A stretch of DNA of 45,172 nt from Deltaproteobacteria bacterium (GCA_015494395.1 WGBG01000123.1:1-45172), one strand, 5' to 3'; positions 8,251 to 17,429 are shown, counted from the first letter of the stretch. A program made the numbers and translations. The notes: generated by a model from the letters alone, not told the origin.

Positions 8251-8268
8251 TAGCATAAAGTGTGCCAA
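8251..8268 (-). promoter_or_regulatory. sigma-54 (RpoN) type promoter for the PEP-CTERM gene
   Basis: On the minus strand this 18-base segment contains TTGGCACA, four bases, then ATGCTA. Compared with the consensus YTGGCACGNNNNTTGCW, the invariant GG and GC doublets are present and exactly 10 bases apart. The start site would fall near 8241, giving a leader of about 48 bases before the ATG at 8193. A weak dyad, TTGGT-GAA-ACCGAA, lies about 60 bases upstream (near 8320) and might be an activator site, but that is speculative. RpoN control of PEP-CTERM genes has been reported in other bacteria. Confidence 0.7.
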
Positions 8269-8431
8269 TTTTTTTTGTGTGAAAAATCCGCTTGATTGCG
8301 TTCAAAAAGTATTTATTTGGTGAAACCGAAATGGCAAAGAAATTTTTTTCCGATGGATTTGGGAATTATTTTTCTTTTCTGCGGATTGGGGCTTAAATGG
8401 ACAGCTTATTTGATGAGGCTTTCTTCTTTTC

Positions 8432-8461
8432 TTGACATTTTGTGGCTTAATCATTTAATAT
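8432..8461 (+). promoter_or_regulatory. sigma-70 type promoter for tRNA-Gly
   Basis: A perfect TTGACA at 8432-8437 is followed after about 17-18 bases by TTAATA/TAATAT (8455-8461). The predicted start near 8468 is about 50 bases upstream of the mature tRNA 5' end. The rest of 8194-8520 holds the divergent sigma-54 promoter and otherwise AT-rich non-coding DNA. Confidence 0.75.
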
Positions 8462-8520
8462 AGGCAGTCTCTGGAAAGGGCGGCGTATATCAGGTTGCCG
8501 CCGTGAGTCAGGGTGAAAAG

Positions 8521-8596
8521 GCGGGTGTAGCTCAGCTGGCAGAGTACAAGCTTCCCAAGCTTGGGGTCGCGGGTTCGATCCCCGTCGCCCGCTCCA
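8521..8596 (+). tRNA. tRNA-Gly (anticodon CCC)
   Basis: A complete cloverleaf can be drawn. Acceptor stem GCGGGTG pairs with CGCCCGC (8586-8592). The D arm GCTC/GAGT, anticodon stem CAAGC/GCTTG with loop TTCCCAA (anticodon CCC at 8554-8556) and T arm with GTTCGATC are all present. CCA is genome-encoded at 8594-8596. It reads GGG glycine codons. It stands immediately upstream of the rimP-nusA operon, the place held by metY (initiator tRNA) in Escherichia coli. Confidence 0.97.
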
Positions 8597-8730
8597 TCCC
8601 TTTTTGAGGTTTTAACTGCGTGCCCCTTGGTTTGAAAATGGGGCTGCAGGGCTTACTTCGATTAGTGGAGATGTCAAATCATGCACAGGGATGCCTGGAA
8701 TGGCATTGCTGTTGACCTCTACTGATGAAG

Positions 8731-8755
8731 AGTGGGCTGTGTTGCCCACTTTTTT
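8731..8755 (+). terminator. rimP-leader hairpin terminator/attenuator
   Basis: AGTGGGC (8731-8737) and GCCCACT (8744-8750) form a perfect 7-bp stem with a 6-base loop, directly followed by TTTTTT. It is preceded by GATGAAG. The placement and sequence resemble the conserved hairpin found upstream of rimP in many proteobacteria. It would end tRNA-Gly transcription and set read-through into the rimP operon. The remaining non-coding DNA from 8597 to 8944 shows no convincing gene; a second promoter there cannot be excluded. Confidence 0.8.
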
Positions 8756-8944
8756 ATTGTCTTGCAGGCCGTTAATTCAACTGATTAGAACAGTTAAGCA
8801 GCGACAGTTAAGGCTACACACCATGTTTCAGCCTTGGCCAGGGCATACAAGAGGCCGGGGTTTGGTGAGCGGTGTTGTTGTGCCTGCTGTTCAGTTATTT
8901 ATTCAGAGTGTTTTGGGCCGCCATAAAGTGGCGAACTATAAAAT

Positions 8945-9388
8945 TTGGAAGAGAAATTACGGGAAATAATCGAGCCCCTGGTGCTGCATGCCGGAATGGA
9001 CCTGGTGCAGGTGGAGTATCTGCGCGCACAGGCAGGCATGACCCTTCGTATAACCATTGACAAGGCGGGGGGAGTAAGTGTGGAGGATTGCGCACAGATA
9101 AGCAGGCTTGTCAGCGATGTGCTTGACGTAAAGGATCCAATTCCCGGGGCATATAATCTGGAAGTTTCCTCGCCCGGCATTAACAGGCCACTGGTAAAAG
9201 AAGATGATTTCAGGCGTTTTGCTGGAGAGAAGGCTTACATAAAGACACGCACCATGATAGATGGTCGCCGCCGTTACCGTGGAATCATAAAAAAAATAGA
9301 AGATGGCCGCGTGCATGTTGAGGCTTCTGATGGCGAATTTGTCATACCTTTTGATGAAATTTCCCGGGCCCGTCTGGATATAATTTAA
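8945..9388 (+). CDS. rimP: ribosome maturation factor RimP
   Basis: A 147-residue cytosolic factor needed for 30S subunit assembly. The two-domain layout is visible: an N-terminal alpha/beta domain with LVQVEYLRA and VSSPGINRPL, and a C-terminal SH3-like barrel ending FDEISRARL. The start is a TTG at 8945, giving the expected MEEKLREIIEPLV opening; no ATG upstream is in frame and the Shine-Dalgarno is poor, which suggests low or structured initiation. It is the first gene of the nusA-infB operon, 11 bases ahead of nusA. Confidence 0.95.
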   Translation: MEEKLREIIEPLVLHAGMDLVQVEYLRAQAGMTLRITIDKAGGVSVEDCAQISRLVSDVLDVKDPIPGAYNLEVSSPGINRPLVKEDDFRRFAGEKAYIKTRTMIDGRRRYRGIIKKIEDGRVHVEASDGEFVIPFDEISRARLDII

Positions 9389-9399
9389 AGGAAAATAGT

Positions 9400-10956
9400 A
9401 TGGATGCAGATCTCAAGAGAATTATAGAACAGGTTGCCAGGGAGAAGGGGCTTGAGCCCAAGGTGCTGATAGATGCCCTGGAGGAGGCCATAAAGTCTGC
9501 AGTGCGTAAGCGTTATGGTGTCAGGCTTGAGCTTGAAGTGGCTTATAATGAAAATACCGGTGAGGTTGAGGTCTATCAGTACAGAGATGTTGTTGAGAAG
9601 GTTTCAGACCCTGAGACCGAGATTTCCCTTGAGGAAGCACTGGAGCTTGACCCTGAATCCGAGCTGGGCGACAGCATCGGGACCTTGATGGATATAAGTA
9701 ACCTCGGCAGGATTGCTGCCCAGTCAGCCCGTCAGGTCATAATACAGAAGATGAAAAATGCTGAACGCGATCTTATTTACGAAGAGTTCAAGGATCGGGA
9801 GTTCGAGCTTATAAACGGCATTGTTCAGCGTTTTGAACGCGGCGGCGTCATAGTTAATATTGGCAGGACAGAGGCATTGTTGCCTTCATCCGAGCAGATA
9901 TCCTCTGAAAGTTACCGCAGGGGAGACCGCATCCGCGCCATTATAATAGAAGTAAGAAAGGGAGTCCGTGATACCCAGGTTATTCTCTCACGCACCCATC
10001 CGCAGTTTCTGGTCAAGCTTTTTGAGCTTGAGGTGCCTGAAATAGCAGACGGGATTGTCAAGATTATGGGGGTTGCACGTGAACCCGGGAGCCGGGCCAA
10101 GATTGCGGTAAGCTCCAGCGACTCCTATGTTGATCCGGTGGGGGCATGTGTTGGCATGAGGGGTTCCAGGGTGCAGGCAGTGGTGCAGGAACTTCGAGGT
10201 GAGAAGATAGATATTATTCCGTGGAGCCCTGACCCTGCCAAGTATGTTTATAATGCCCTTGCACCTGCAGAATGCAGCCAGGTCATTGTTGACGAGGCAA
10301 ATGAATCTCTTGAAGTGGTGGTTCCTGATGACCAGCTTTCCCTTGCCATTGGCAGGCAGGGGCAGAATGTACGACTTGCAGCCAGACTCCTTGACTGGAA
10401 GATTGATGTCAAGAGTGAGACGCGATATGCCCATTATCAGGATCCCAAATATGTGGAAATGCTTAAGCTTGAGGGCATGACAGAAAATATTGCGGACAGG
10501 CTGTATAAAAACGGCATTACATCCATCATCAAACTTGCCAAGAGTGACCCGGCAGAATTGAGACATGACGTTGCTGCCCTGGTTGATACCGCAAGGGCAT
10601 ATCTTGCTGAAAAGGGTGTTGATTGGGAGACTGCCTTGGACGAAGATATTGAGGCCGAATCCCGGGATGAAGGTGTCCAGGCATCTGATGAAGAAGTTGA
10701 TGCTTCAGAAGAAAATGATGCTGAACCTGAAGAAGATGCGCAAGTTGAGCCTGTTGATTCGGATGACCAAGAGGCCATAGATGAAGAATCTTCTCCAGAT
10801 GAAGATGATGAAGAAATTTCAGGTCAAGGCCGGGTGGATGAAGAGGAGCCGGAAGAAAACGCAATTAAGAATAATGAGCAGGATGCTTCAGTCCATAGTG
10901 ATGTGGAGCAGGAAGAACTTTCTGAAAAACCGGAAACTCAGAAGGTTCCGGCTTGA
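9400..10956 (+). CDS. nusA: transcription termination/antitermination factor NusA with acidic tail
   Basis: NusA binds RNA polymerase and nascent RNA and modulates pausing, termination and antitermination. Order of domains in the 518 residues: RNAP-binding N-terminal domain (1-125), S1 (about 135-200), KH1 with GMRG, KH2 with IGRQGQNV, and one helix-hairpin-helix-like repeat ([15 protein letters not shown]). The core ends near residue 410. The last 100 or so residues are an Asp/Glu-rich low-complexity tail, unlike the short end of most NusA proteins and unlike the paired AR domains of enterobacteria. The ribosome binding site AAGGA lies 9 bases before the ATG. ylxR follows at 14 bases. Confidence 0.97.
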   Translation: MDADLKRIIEQVAREKGLEPKVLIDALEEAIKSAVRKRYGVRLELEVAYNENTGEVEVYQYRDVVEKVSDPETEISLEEALELDPESELGDSIGTLMDISNLGRIAAQSARQVIIQKMKNAERDLIYEEFKDREFELINGIVQRFERGGVIVNIGRTEALLPSSEQISSESYRRGDRIRAIIIEVRKGVRDTQVILSRTHPQFLVKLFELEVPEIADGIVKIMGVAREPGSRAKIAVSSSDSYVDPVGACVGMRGSRVQAVVQELRGEKIDIIPWSPDPAKYVYNALAPAECSQVIVDEANESLEVVVPDDQLSLAIGRQGQNVRLAARLLDWKIDVKSETRYAHYQDPKYVEMLKLEGMTENIADRLYKNGITSIIKLAKSDPAELRHDVAALVDTARAYLAEKGVDWETALDEDIEAESRDEGVQASDEEVDASEENDAEPEEDAQVEPVDSDDQEAIDEESSPDEDDEEISGQGRVDEEEPEENAIKNNEQDASVHSDVEQEELSEKPETQKVPA

Positions 10957-10970
10957 TACTCACTTGATGA

Positions 10971-11204
10971 ATGGTAGGAAAGTCCAGGCACAAGCCCATC
11001 CGTACATGCATTGTGTGCAGGCAGCAGCGATATAAAAAGCAGATGACAAGGCTATGTGTCAGCGGTGCTCTGGTGATGGTGGATGAGAAACAGACCATGC
11101 CAGGGCGGGGAGCTTATGCCTGCCCTGATAGTTCATGCCTTGAGCGTGCACTTGATAATTACAGGGGATGCCTAAACAGGGCGTTTAAGACAGGTAATTT
11201 GTAA
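10971..11204 (+). CDS. ylxR: YlxR/DUF448 RNA-binding protein
   Basis: A 77-residue basic protein of the YlxR (DUF448) family, the usual partner encoded between nusA and infB. The family signature RTCIVCRQQR, with two cysteines, is at residues 11-20, and GRGAYACPDSSCLERA follows. In Firmicutes the family member was reported to bind RNase P RNA (RnpM) and affect its activity; whether that holds here is unknown. The start ATG follows nusA by 14 bases with no strong ribosome binding site, so coupling to nusA translation is likely. A 400-base gap separates it from infB. Confidence 0.92.
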   Translation: MVGKSRHKPIRTCIVCRQQRYKKQMTRLCVSGALVMVDEKQTMPGRGAYACPDSSCLERALDNYRGCLNRAFKTGNL

Positions 11205-11236
11205 CTGCTCAGCGTACTTATGTTAATAAAGGTTGA

Positions 11237-11410
11237 TAAATGGTCTTATTTTTCCGTTCCGGTGAACAATTTCTTGTTTTTCTAAGGCTTGCTACGCCAA
11301 AATCGCGAAACTCGCTTGTCCCTCGCTCAGACAGACGCGATTTTTGTGGCTTCGCTTCGCCAAGAAAAACTACGAAATTGTTCAAAGTCACTCCAAAATA
11401 AGACCATTTA
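11237..11410. repeat. long imperfect inverted repeat element inside the nusA-infB operon
   Basis: The outer arms are a perfect 16-bp inverted repeat (TAAATGGTCTTATTTT at 11237-11252, complement at 11395-11410). Inside, GAACAATTTC pairs with 11374-11383, GTTTTTCT (11276-11283) with 11363-11370, and AAAATCGCG (11299-11307) with 11336-11344. The arms also hold GGC...GCC mini-hairpins, and the apical loop contains CTCGCTTGTCCCTCGCTCAG. The whole 174 bases can fold as one long hairpin. It encodes no protein, so it is a MITE/REP-like repeat or a structural RNA element. It must be transcribed if nusA and infB share a message. Confidence 0.85.
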
Positions 11411-11528
11411 CCACGCTGAATAGATACGGAAATTTGAAGGTGTTGGCAAATCAGTTACGGGTTTAGTACAGGCAATAAGCAGCGCGCAAATTTTGGGACA
11501 CAGATAATATATAAAAATATTCTCTTTG

Positions 11529-11570
11529 CCGGAAAGGTTTCCGGTGTGGACTGCACTGTCCCTGCAGGGA
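11529..11570. promoter_or_regulatory. two tight palindromes upstream of infB
   Basis: CCGGAAAGGTTTCCGG (11529-11544, 7-bp arms, 2-base spacer) and the perfect 12-base palindrome TCCCTGCAGGGA (11559-11570) lie 35-75 bases before the infB start. They may be RNA hairpins in the infB leader or protein-binding sites. No T-run follows, so they are not terminators. Function is not known. Confidence 0.4.
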
Positions 11571-11604
11571 TGGCGCATAATAGTTTCGGGGGTTAATTGC
11601 AGGA

Positions 11605-14600
11605 ATGGCTAAAATAAGGGTCCATGAGCTGGCCAAGGAATTTGGAATTGCCAGTAAGGAGATGGAGAGCCGTATCAAGGATATGGGCTTTCCCATTAAA
11701 AATTATATGAGCACTCTTGAAGACTATGAAGTCCAGGAGATCAGGCGAAAATTAAAGGCAGAGTTCCAGCAGGAAAAGGAAGAGAAGGAAGTCAAGGCCA
11801 AAAAGCCTGTACGACGCAGGCACAAAGTGGTGCGAATTAAGAAGGTGGTGCGCATCAAGAAAAAGGCGCCTGAATCTGAAGAGGCTGTGACGCAGGATAC
11901 AGGTGCAGAGCGTTCTGCGCCTGTTGAAGAGGACAATGCCCAGGCCGTTTCTGAAAAGCCTCAGTCTGCTGAACTGCCCCCAAAAGTATCTTCAGAACAA
12001 GAAGCACCGCCAACTGAAGAAACTGCAGAGGCATCTGCCCCCGGTGCCGAAGAGCAGGCTTCCGGTGTCGCTTCTGAGAAATCAGAAGGGGCCGAAGAGC
12101 AGGCAGTGCAGGCAGAATCCGAAGGTGCAGAATCTGAAGATTCCGGGAAGGAAAAGCAGACTGTTTCAACCAGTGTCATGGAAGAGCCTCAAGCCCGGGA
12201 AGAGACCGCTTCCGAATCACCTGAAACTGCGCCAAAGGCACAGGATGAGGTTAAAACATCAGAGCAGAGCAAGGATGAGGCATCTCCTGTTGAGGTAACA
12301 GAAGAAAAGAAGCCGGAGGCTGCGGCGTCTGATGAGGGTGCTAAAGAAGAGGCAGAAAAGATAGAGACAGCACAAAAAACTGAGAAGCCCCCTGCTTCTG
12401 AAAAGAAAAAAGAGGGTAAGGCATCAAAAAAGAAAAAGGCACCCAAACAGTATGTGAAGATTGTTGACAGGGTAAAGATTGACCTTTCCAAGACTGCAAA
12501 ACCGGCGCGTCCGGCAAAACCTGAACGGCCACGCAAGGGACCTGCTGCCAAAAAGCCGACGGCTGCTGCAAGCGCTCCGGCCACCGGTCCTGCCCCTGAT
12601 GTTGGTGGCGGCATGCCAAAGGGTGGCAAGGGCCGTAAGAAGGGCAAGCGCGTTGTTCAGGCAAGTGAGCTTGGAGGTGGAAAACGTCAGAAGAATCTTA
12701 AACAGCGCTGGGGCAAGCACAAGTCCATTGACCGCATCCTTGCGGAGGAAGATGGCGTAATCAAGGGCAAAAAGGGCGGCAAGTCCAAACAGCAGAGCCA
12801 GCCAACAGGCACAGCTCCCATCAAGGCAGAAAAACGCAAGTTTGCCATTTATGAAACTATTCAGCCTGTTGAGATGGCAAAGAAGATGGGTGTGAAGGTT
12901 GGCGATATTATCATGAAACTCATGTCACTTGGTGTCATGGTTACTGCCAACCAGTCCATTGATTATGAAACCGCTGCCCTTATTGCAGATGAATTCGGCT
13001 ATGAAATTGAAAAGAAGGCGGTTGCCGAAGACCTGATCCAGATGGAGGATAACAGGGAAGGAGGCAAGGAAGAACCAAGGCCTCCAGTCATTACGGTCAT
13101 GGGCCATGTTGACCATGGAAAGACATCACTCCTTGATGCCATACGCAGGGCAGATATAGCAGCCCGTGAGGCAGGCGGTATTACCCAGCACATTGGTGCC
13201 TATCGTGTAAAACTTAATTCGGGAAATGAGGTCGTATTCCTTGATACCCCGGGCCACGAGGCATTTACCTCCATGAGGGCTAGGGGGGCAAGTGTAACCG
13301 ATATCGTTGTGCTGGTTGTTGCCGCAGACGATGGTGTCATGGCTCAGACAAGGGAGGCAATTGACCATGCCAGGGCTGCTGATGTCCCGATTATTGTTGC
13401 AGTAAACAAGATAGATAAGCCCGGCGCCGAGCCCGACAGAGTCAAGCGTGAACTTGCAGAACTGGGGCTTGTTCCCGAGGACTGGGGCGGAGATACAATC
13501 TTTGTTAATGTTTCAGCCAAGCAGGGTACAGGAATTGATGAACTGCTTGACATGATGGTGCTCCAGGCAGAGGTGCTTGAGCTTAAGGCAGATCCTTCCA
13601 GAAGGGCAAGGGGACATGTTATCGAATCCCGCCTTGACAAGGGAAGAGGCCCTGTTGCCACACTGCTGGTGGAAGAGGGCACACTTCGTGTTGGCGAGGC
13701 AATGGTTGCAGGGCTTTATCATGGCAAGATAAGGGCAATGATGAATGACCGGGGAGAGAAGATAAAAGAGGCAGGACCTGCCACCCCTGTGGAGGTACAG
13801 GGGCTTTCCGGAGTGCCTGAGCCGGGCAGTGAGTTTGTTGTCCTTGAAGATGAGAAGAAGGCGCGTGAGGTGGCTGAATACCGTCAGCTCAAGAGCCGTG
13901 AAGCAGACCTTGTCAAGGGCACTGCTGTAAGCCTTGAGAATATGTTCAAGAAGATGGAAGAGGACAAGCTCAAGGTGCTGAATATTGTCCTTAAGGCAGA
14001 TGTTCAGGGCTCCCTTGAGGCAATTTCAGATTCTCTTAAAAAACTTGCCACTGACAAGATTCGAATAGAGATCGTTCGTGGAGGCATTGGAGCAATTACT
14101 GAATCAGACGTTCTTCTTGCAACCGCATCCAACGCCATTGTGCTTGGCTTTAATGTAAAGCCTGTTCCCCAGGCTAAGGCGCTGGCAGAACAGGAAGGCG
14201 TAGAGATTCGTTTTTATGATGTAATCTATCATGCCATTGATGAGATAAAGGCTGCAATGGTGGGCATGCTTGAGCCTGTTTATCGTGAACACGAGCTTGG
14301 ACGCGCCGAGGTGCGCGAGACATTCCATATATCACGGGTTGGAACCATTGCCGGCTGCAAGGTGACTGAGGGCGTGATAAGGCGTAATGCCGAGGCACGT
14401 CTGCTCAGGGATAATGTTGTTGTCTATAAGGGCAAGATTGCCTCGCTGAAACGTTTCAAGGACGATGCCAGGGAAGTCCAGGCAGGATATGAGTGCGGTA
14501 TTGCCTTTGACAAGTTTAATGACATCAAGGTTGGCGATGTAATTCAGGCATTTGAGATGGAAGAAGTTGCGCCTGATCTTGGCACCGCGATTTCAGACAA

Positions 14601-14622
14601 GAAGGAAAGTGATGAGGGCTGA
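11605..14622 (+). CDS. infB: translation initiation factor IF-2
   Basis: The GTPase that delivers initiator tRNA to the 30S subunit. At 1005 residues it is longer than the E. coli protein. Residues 1-52 form an IF2N domain. From about 53 to 410 there is a very long low-complexity Glu/Ala/Ser/Lys linker. A second IF2N domain lies at about 411-475. The G domain carries GHVDHGKT (500-507), [12 protein letters not shown] and a SAK motif, followed by domains II-IV. GTP-binding motifs are intact. The ATG at 11605 gives the canonical [12 protein letters not shown] opening. A GGGGG run lies about 15 bases upstream. Confidence 0.98.
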   Translation: MAKIRVHELAKEFGIASKEMESRIKDMGFPIKNYMSTLEDYEVQEIRRKLKAEFQQEKEEKEVKAKKPVRRRHKVVRIKKVVRIKKKAPESEEAVTQDTGAERSAPVEEDNAQAVSEKPQSAELPPKVSSEQEAPPTEETAEASAPGAEEQASGVASEKSEGAEEQAVQAESEGAESEDSGKEKQTVSTSVMEEPQAREETASESPETAPKAQDEVKTSEQSKDEASPVEVTEEKKPEAAASDEGAKEEAEKIETAQKTEKPPASEKKKEGKASKKKKAPKQYVKIVDRVKIDLSKTAKPARPAKPERPRKGPAAKKPTAAASAPATGPAPDVGGGMPKGGKGRKKGKRVVQASELGGGKRQKNLKQRWGKHKSIDRILAEEDGVIKGKKGGKSKQQSQPTGTAPIKAEKRKFAIYETIQPVEMAKKMGVKVGDIIMKLMSLGVMVTANQSIDYETAALIADEFGYEIEKKAVAEDLIQMEDNREGGKEEPRPPVITVMGHVDHGKTSLLDAIRRADIAAREAGGITQHIGAYRVKLNSGNEVVFLDTPGHEAFTSMRARGASVTDIVVLVVAADDGVMAQTREAIDHARAADVPIIVAVNKIDKPGAEPDRVKRELAELGLVPEDWGGDTIFVNVSAKQGTGIDELLDMMVLQAEVLELKADPSRRARGHVIESRLDKGRGPVATLLVEEGTLRVGEAMVAGLYHGKIRAMMNDRGEKIKEAGPATPVEVQGLSGVPEPGSEFVVLEDEKKAREVAEYRQLKSREADLVKGTAVSLENMFKKMEEDKLKVLNIVLKADVQGSLEAISDSLKKLATDKIRIEIVRGGIGAITESDVLLATASNAIVLGFNVKPVPQAKALAEQEGVEIRFYDVIYHAIDEIKAAMVGMLEPVYREHELGRAEVRETFHISRVGTIAGCKVTEGVIRRNAEARLLRDNVVVYKGKIASLKRFKDDAREVQAGYECGIAFDKFNDIKVGDVIQAFEMEEVAPDLGTAISDKKESDEG

Positions 14623-14669
14623 TACAGACTGTGGCAGCAGGTGCAGGTTGTTGAGTTCTGCCTGTTGAT

Positions 14670-14996
14670 ATGGTGGTTGGTACAGTGAGAATAAGGCTCA
14701 GGCTTGCCGGAAACAGCTCGCTTAAGGGGAAACGCAAGGTGGTAAAGAGCCTAGCTGCACAGGTACGCAACAAGTTTAACGTATCGGTTTCTGAAGTCGG
14801 CCTTAATGACGTGCTGCAGGATTCAGAGATTGGAATAGTGACTGTTGGTAACAGTGCCTCATTTGTAAACTCGGTGCTGGACAAGGTTATGGATTTTGTT
14901 GATCACATTACCCCTGCTGAGATTATCAATTCAGAGATTGAGCTGGTTCACATGGGAACTGACTGGGGTACGGCTATTGATGTCTATGATTTTTAA
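14670..14996 (+). CDS. ylxP: YlxP/DUF503 family protein
   Basis: A 108-residue protein of the DUF503 (YlxP-like) family, a small ferredoxin-like fold found next to infB and rbfA in many bacteria. Family features are the opening VVGTVRIRLRL, SLKGKR and the VSEVGLNDV segment. It probably has a role in ribosome biogenesis by gene association, but no activity is established that I can name with confidence. It starts 47 bases after infB and ends 5 bases before rbfA. Confidence 0.9.
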   Translation: MVVGTVRIRLRLAGNSSLKGKRKVVKSLAAQVRNKFNVSVSEVGLNDVLQDSEIGIVTVGNSASFVNSVLDKVMDFVDHITPAEIINSEIELVHMGTDWGTAIDVYDF

Positions 14997-15001
14997 AGAT
15001 T

Positions 15002-15346
15002 ATGCCTGAGTATTATCCACGTTCAGTAAGGGTGGCAGACCTCATAAAAGAGGAAGTAGCCTCCATCATAAGCAATGAGCTCAAGGACCCTGGGATACAG
15101 GGGTTTGTAACCCTTGTGCTGGTAGAGCTTACCCGTGATATTACCTCTGCAACGCTCTGGGTTTCAGTATTGGGCACTGAAAAGGAGAAGGCGTCAACCA
15201 TGCAGAGTCTTAATCGTGCAAGGGGCTTTGTAAAAACCCTTCTGGGGCGCAGGCTCAAGATAAGAAAGATGCCGGATATCCGTTTCAAACTGGACCGGTC
15301 TCTTGATGCCCAGGAAGAGATTGAGAGGCTCCTGAAAGATGTTTAG
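15002..15346 (+). CDS. rbfA: ribosome-binding factor A
   Basis: A 114-residue KH-type 30S assembly factor that binds near helix 1 of 16S rRNA. The family is recognised by the basic N-terminus (RSVRVADLIKEEVASII), the DPGIQGFVTL segment and the C-terminal helix-strand IRKMPDIRFKLD. The start follows ylxP by 5 bases. The stop overlaps the start of nrnA by 8 bases, so the two are translationally coupled. Confidence 0.97.
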   Translation: MPEYYPRSVRVADLIKEEVASIISNELKDPGIQGFVTLVLVELTRDITSATLWVSVLGTEKEKASTMQSLNRARGFVKTLLGRRLKIRKMPDIRFKLDRSLDAQEEIERLLKDV

Positions 15347-16418
15347 GTTGAGCCATCCTGAAAGGCTTGGGGCCGTGGCTGGAGCGCTTGATGAAAGTGA
15401 GAGGGTGGTGCTCACCTGTCACGTGCGGCCAGACGGTGATGCCGTGGGCTCCATGCTTGGCATGGCCGCAGCCCTTGAGAATGCCGGAAAGGAGGTCATC
15501 TGTTACTGTCAGGATGAGCCGCCTGGGAATCTTTCTTTTCTTCCAGGTTTTGAAAGGCTTGTTCACACGCCGCCGCTTCCGTTTCCAGAGGGCAGCGCAC
15601 TGCTGGTCCTTGATTGCAGTGAGGCTGACAGGATAGGCGAGCACGGCGCCCGTATGGTGGATGAAGCCCACAGGCTCATAGTAATTGACCATCATCTGGG
15701 CCAGGATATGTGTGAAGGCAGTGACACGTCTGAAAAGCAGTCTGATGCCAGGTCTGATGATTTCTGCGTCCAGTACATCGACCCTGATATCTTTGCAACA
15801 GGTGCACTCTGTTTTGCAGTGCTTAGCCAGCTTAAATGGAATATAACACCTGAGATTGCCACCAACTTTTACACAGCCATCCTGACCGATACCGGCTGTT
15901 TCAGGCACAGTAACACCACAGCCCTTGCCTTTGATATGGCAGCGCGCCTGGTTGAAATGGGCGCTGATCCCTATGATATTTCAGACAGGATTTTTGAAAG
16001 GGTGCCGTTTCGGAAACTCGCCCTTCTGAACCTTGCCCTTGATACCCTTTCACTTGATTTGCAGGGCAGGGTGGCAATGCTTCACATAACCCGCAGCATG
16101 CAGGCGCAGGCAGGGGCTTCAGTGCAGGACAGTGACGATTTTGTGCGTTATGCCCGCTGCATAGATGGCGTGGAGGTCTCAGCCTTCATTAAGGAGATTT
16201 CCGATGAACTTGTCTCTGTGAGCCTGCGTTCCCGGTCTTGGTTTAATGTTGCTGCTGTTGCAAAATCCCTTGGCGGTGGTGGTCATTTTCATGCCGCAGG
16301 TTTCAGGGCCAAAGGGGATGCCCCTTTATGGCGTCAAAGGCTTGTAGGCATGTTGCAGCCCATTTTTGAGCAGAGAGAACACAAGAGCAGCATGGCAGCA
16401 CAGGAGGCCGCTGGCTGA
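15339..16418 (+). CDS. nrnA: DHH/DHHA1 phosphoesterase, NrnA-like nanoRNase/pAp phosphatase
   Basis: A 359-residue bifunctional oligoribonuclease/pAp phosphatase-like enzyme. The N-terminal DHH domain has HVRPDGDAVGS (first metal motif), a central acidic motif LVLDCSEAD and IDHH. The C-terminal DHHA1 domain ends GGGGHFHAAG, the substrate-binding loop. Between IDHH and the next conserved YIDPD there is an insertion of about 16 polar residues compared with common family members. Position between rbfA and truB is typical. It likely degrades 2-5-mer RNA and pAp in the cytosol and starts inside the rbfA gene. truB overlaps its stop. Confidence 0.93.
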   Translation: MFRLSHPERLGAVAGALDESERVVLTCHVRPDGDAVGSMLGMAAALENAGKEVICYCQDEPPGNLSFLPGFERLVHTPPLPFPEGSALLVLDCSEADRIGEHGARMVDEAHRLIVIDHHLGQDMCEGSDTSEKQSDARSDDFCVQYIDPDIFATGALCFAVLSQLKWNITPEIATNFYTAILTDTGCFRHSNTTALAFDMAARLVEMGADPYDISDRIFERVPFRKLALLNLALDTLSLDLQGRVAMLHITRSMQAQAGASVQDSDDFVRYARCIDGVEVSAFIKEISDELVSVSLRSRSWFNVAAVAKSLGGGGHFHAAGFRAKGDAPLWRQRLVGMLQPIFEQREHKSSMAAQEAAG

Positions 16419-17383
16419 TGCTCCAGGATATGGCAATGCAGACCAGTTATGCCCCTGCTGAGGGGGTAATACTTGTTGACAAGCCCAGGGGTATAAGCTC
16501 TTTCGGAGTTGTTAAGGCGGTGTCCCGTATTGTTGGCATCAAAAAAGCCGGACATGCTGGCACCCTTGATCCAATGGCAACAGGCCTTCTTGTTGTCTGT
16601 CTTGGCAGGGCAACCCGTATAAGCAGGTTCTTGATGGAAGGCTTTAAGGAATATCATGGCATTATGCATCTTGGTGTTGTTACAGACACCTATGATGCTG
16701 AGGGAAAGGTTATGGAGACCAGCCCCCTTCCTTCAGGAATGTCAATTTCAGATATACGTACGGAGGCCGCTTGCTTTACAGGCCAGTTGCTTCAGTCTCC
16801 GCCGCCTTTTTCTGCTGCCAAGCACAAGGGAAATCCACTTTATAAGCTGGCACGGCAGGGAAAGATCGTTCACAAGGAGCCAAAAGAGATTTTTGTTAAA
16901 GAATTTTCAGTAGAGGATGCCGGGCTGCCTGACGTGAAATTCAGGATAAGATGCTCCCGTGGCACATATGTGCGCTCTCTCTGCCATGAACTTGGAGCAA
17001 AACTGGGGTGTGGCGCACACATGACAGAATTAAGGCGCACCAGATGCGGCAATCTTTCTGTTGACCAGGCACTGACTCTGGAAAGGCTTGAAGAGATTGT
17101 TTCAGAAATGCCTGTTGATGAATTCATGATTCCGGTAAATGAAGCCCTTGGTCATATTCCGGCACTGGAAATTAGTAATGCCCAGGCAAGGCGTTTGCGC
17201 CTTGGCCAGGGAATGATGTTTGATGATTTTCTGGACTTATTGGAAGCCTTTTTGCCTGATATTCCCCGAACCGGCCTTGTCCGCCTTGTAACACACAGCC
17301 AAGGCAAGGAGGAACTGGTTGCAGTTGCACGGATAGAGCCTGATGGGCGGGGTAGGCTGAAGACTGAAAAAATATGGAACTGA
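16418..17383 (+). CDS. truB: tRNA pseudouridine-55 synthase
   Basis: TruB isomerises U55 in the T-loop of tRNAs. The 321-residue protein shows VDKPRGISSF, the catalytic GHAGTLDPMATG with nucleophile D51, the FSAAKHKG motif and CSRGTYVRSL of the TruB catalytic core, plus a PUA-like C-terminus (about 250-321). The ATG overlaps the nrnA stop by one base; an AGGAGG sits about 12 bases upstream. In-frame ATGs at codons 5 and 7 are possible alternatives. It precedes rpsO by 46 bases. Confidence 0.97.
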   Translation: MLQDMAMQTSYAPAEGVILVDKPRGISSFGVVKAVSRIVGIKKAGHAGTLDPMATGLLVVCLGRATRISRFLMEGFKEYHGIMHLGVVTDTYDAEGKVMETSPLPSGMSISDIRTEAACFTGQLLQSPPPFSAAKHKGNPLYKLARQGKIVHKEPKEIFVKEFSVEDAGLPDVKFRIRCSRGTYVRSLCHELGAKLGCGAHMTELRRTRCGNLSVDQALTLERLEEIVSEMPVDEFMIPVNEALGHIPALEISNAQARRLRLGQGMMFDDFLDLLEAFLPDIPRTGLVRLVTHSQGKEELVAVARIEPDGRGRLKTEKIWN

Positions 17384-17429
17384 ATTTTTGTAATAATACT
17401 TTCAATAATTTTTAAGGAGGAACACAAAA

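Noticed and set aside
8691-8969. 92-residue open frame upstream of rimP
   Set aside because: It runs through the rimP-leader hairpin terminator and overlaps the rimP start; composition is not gene-like.
9988-10566. 192-residue open frame antisense to nusA
   Set aside because: Lies wholly within the KH domains of nusA and has no credible start signal.
15285-15908. 207-residue open frame antisense to nrnA
   Set aside because: Covers the conserved DHH motifs of nrnA; no independent support.
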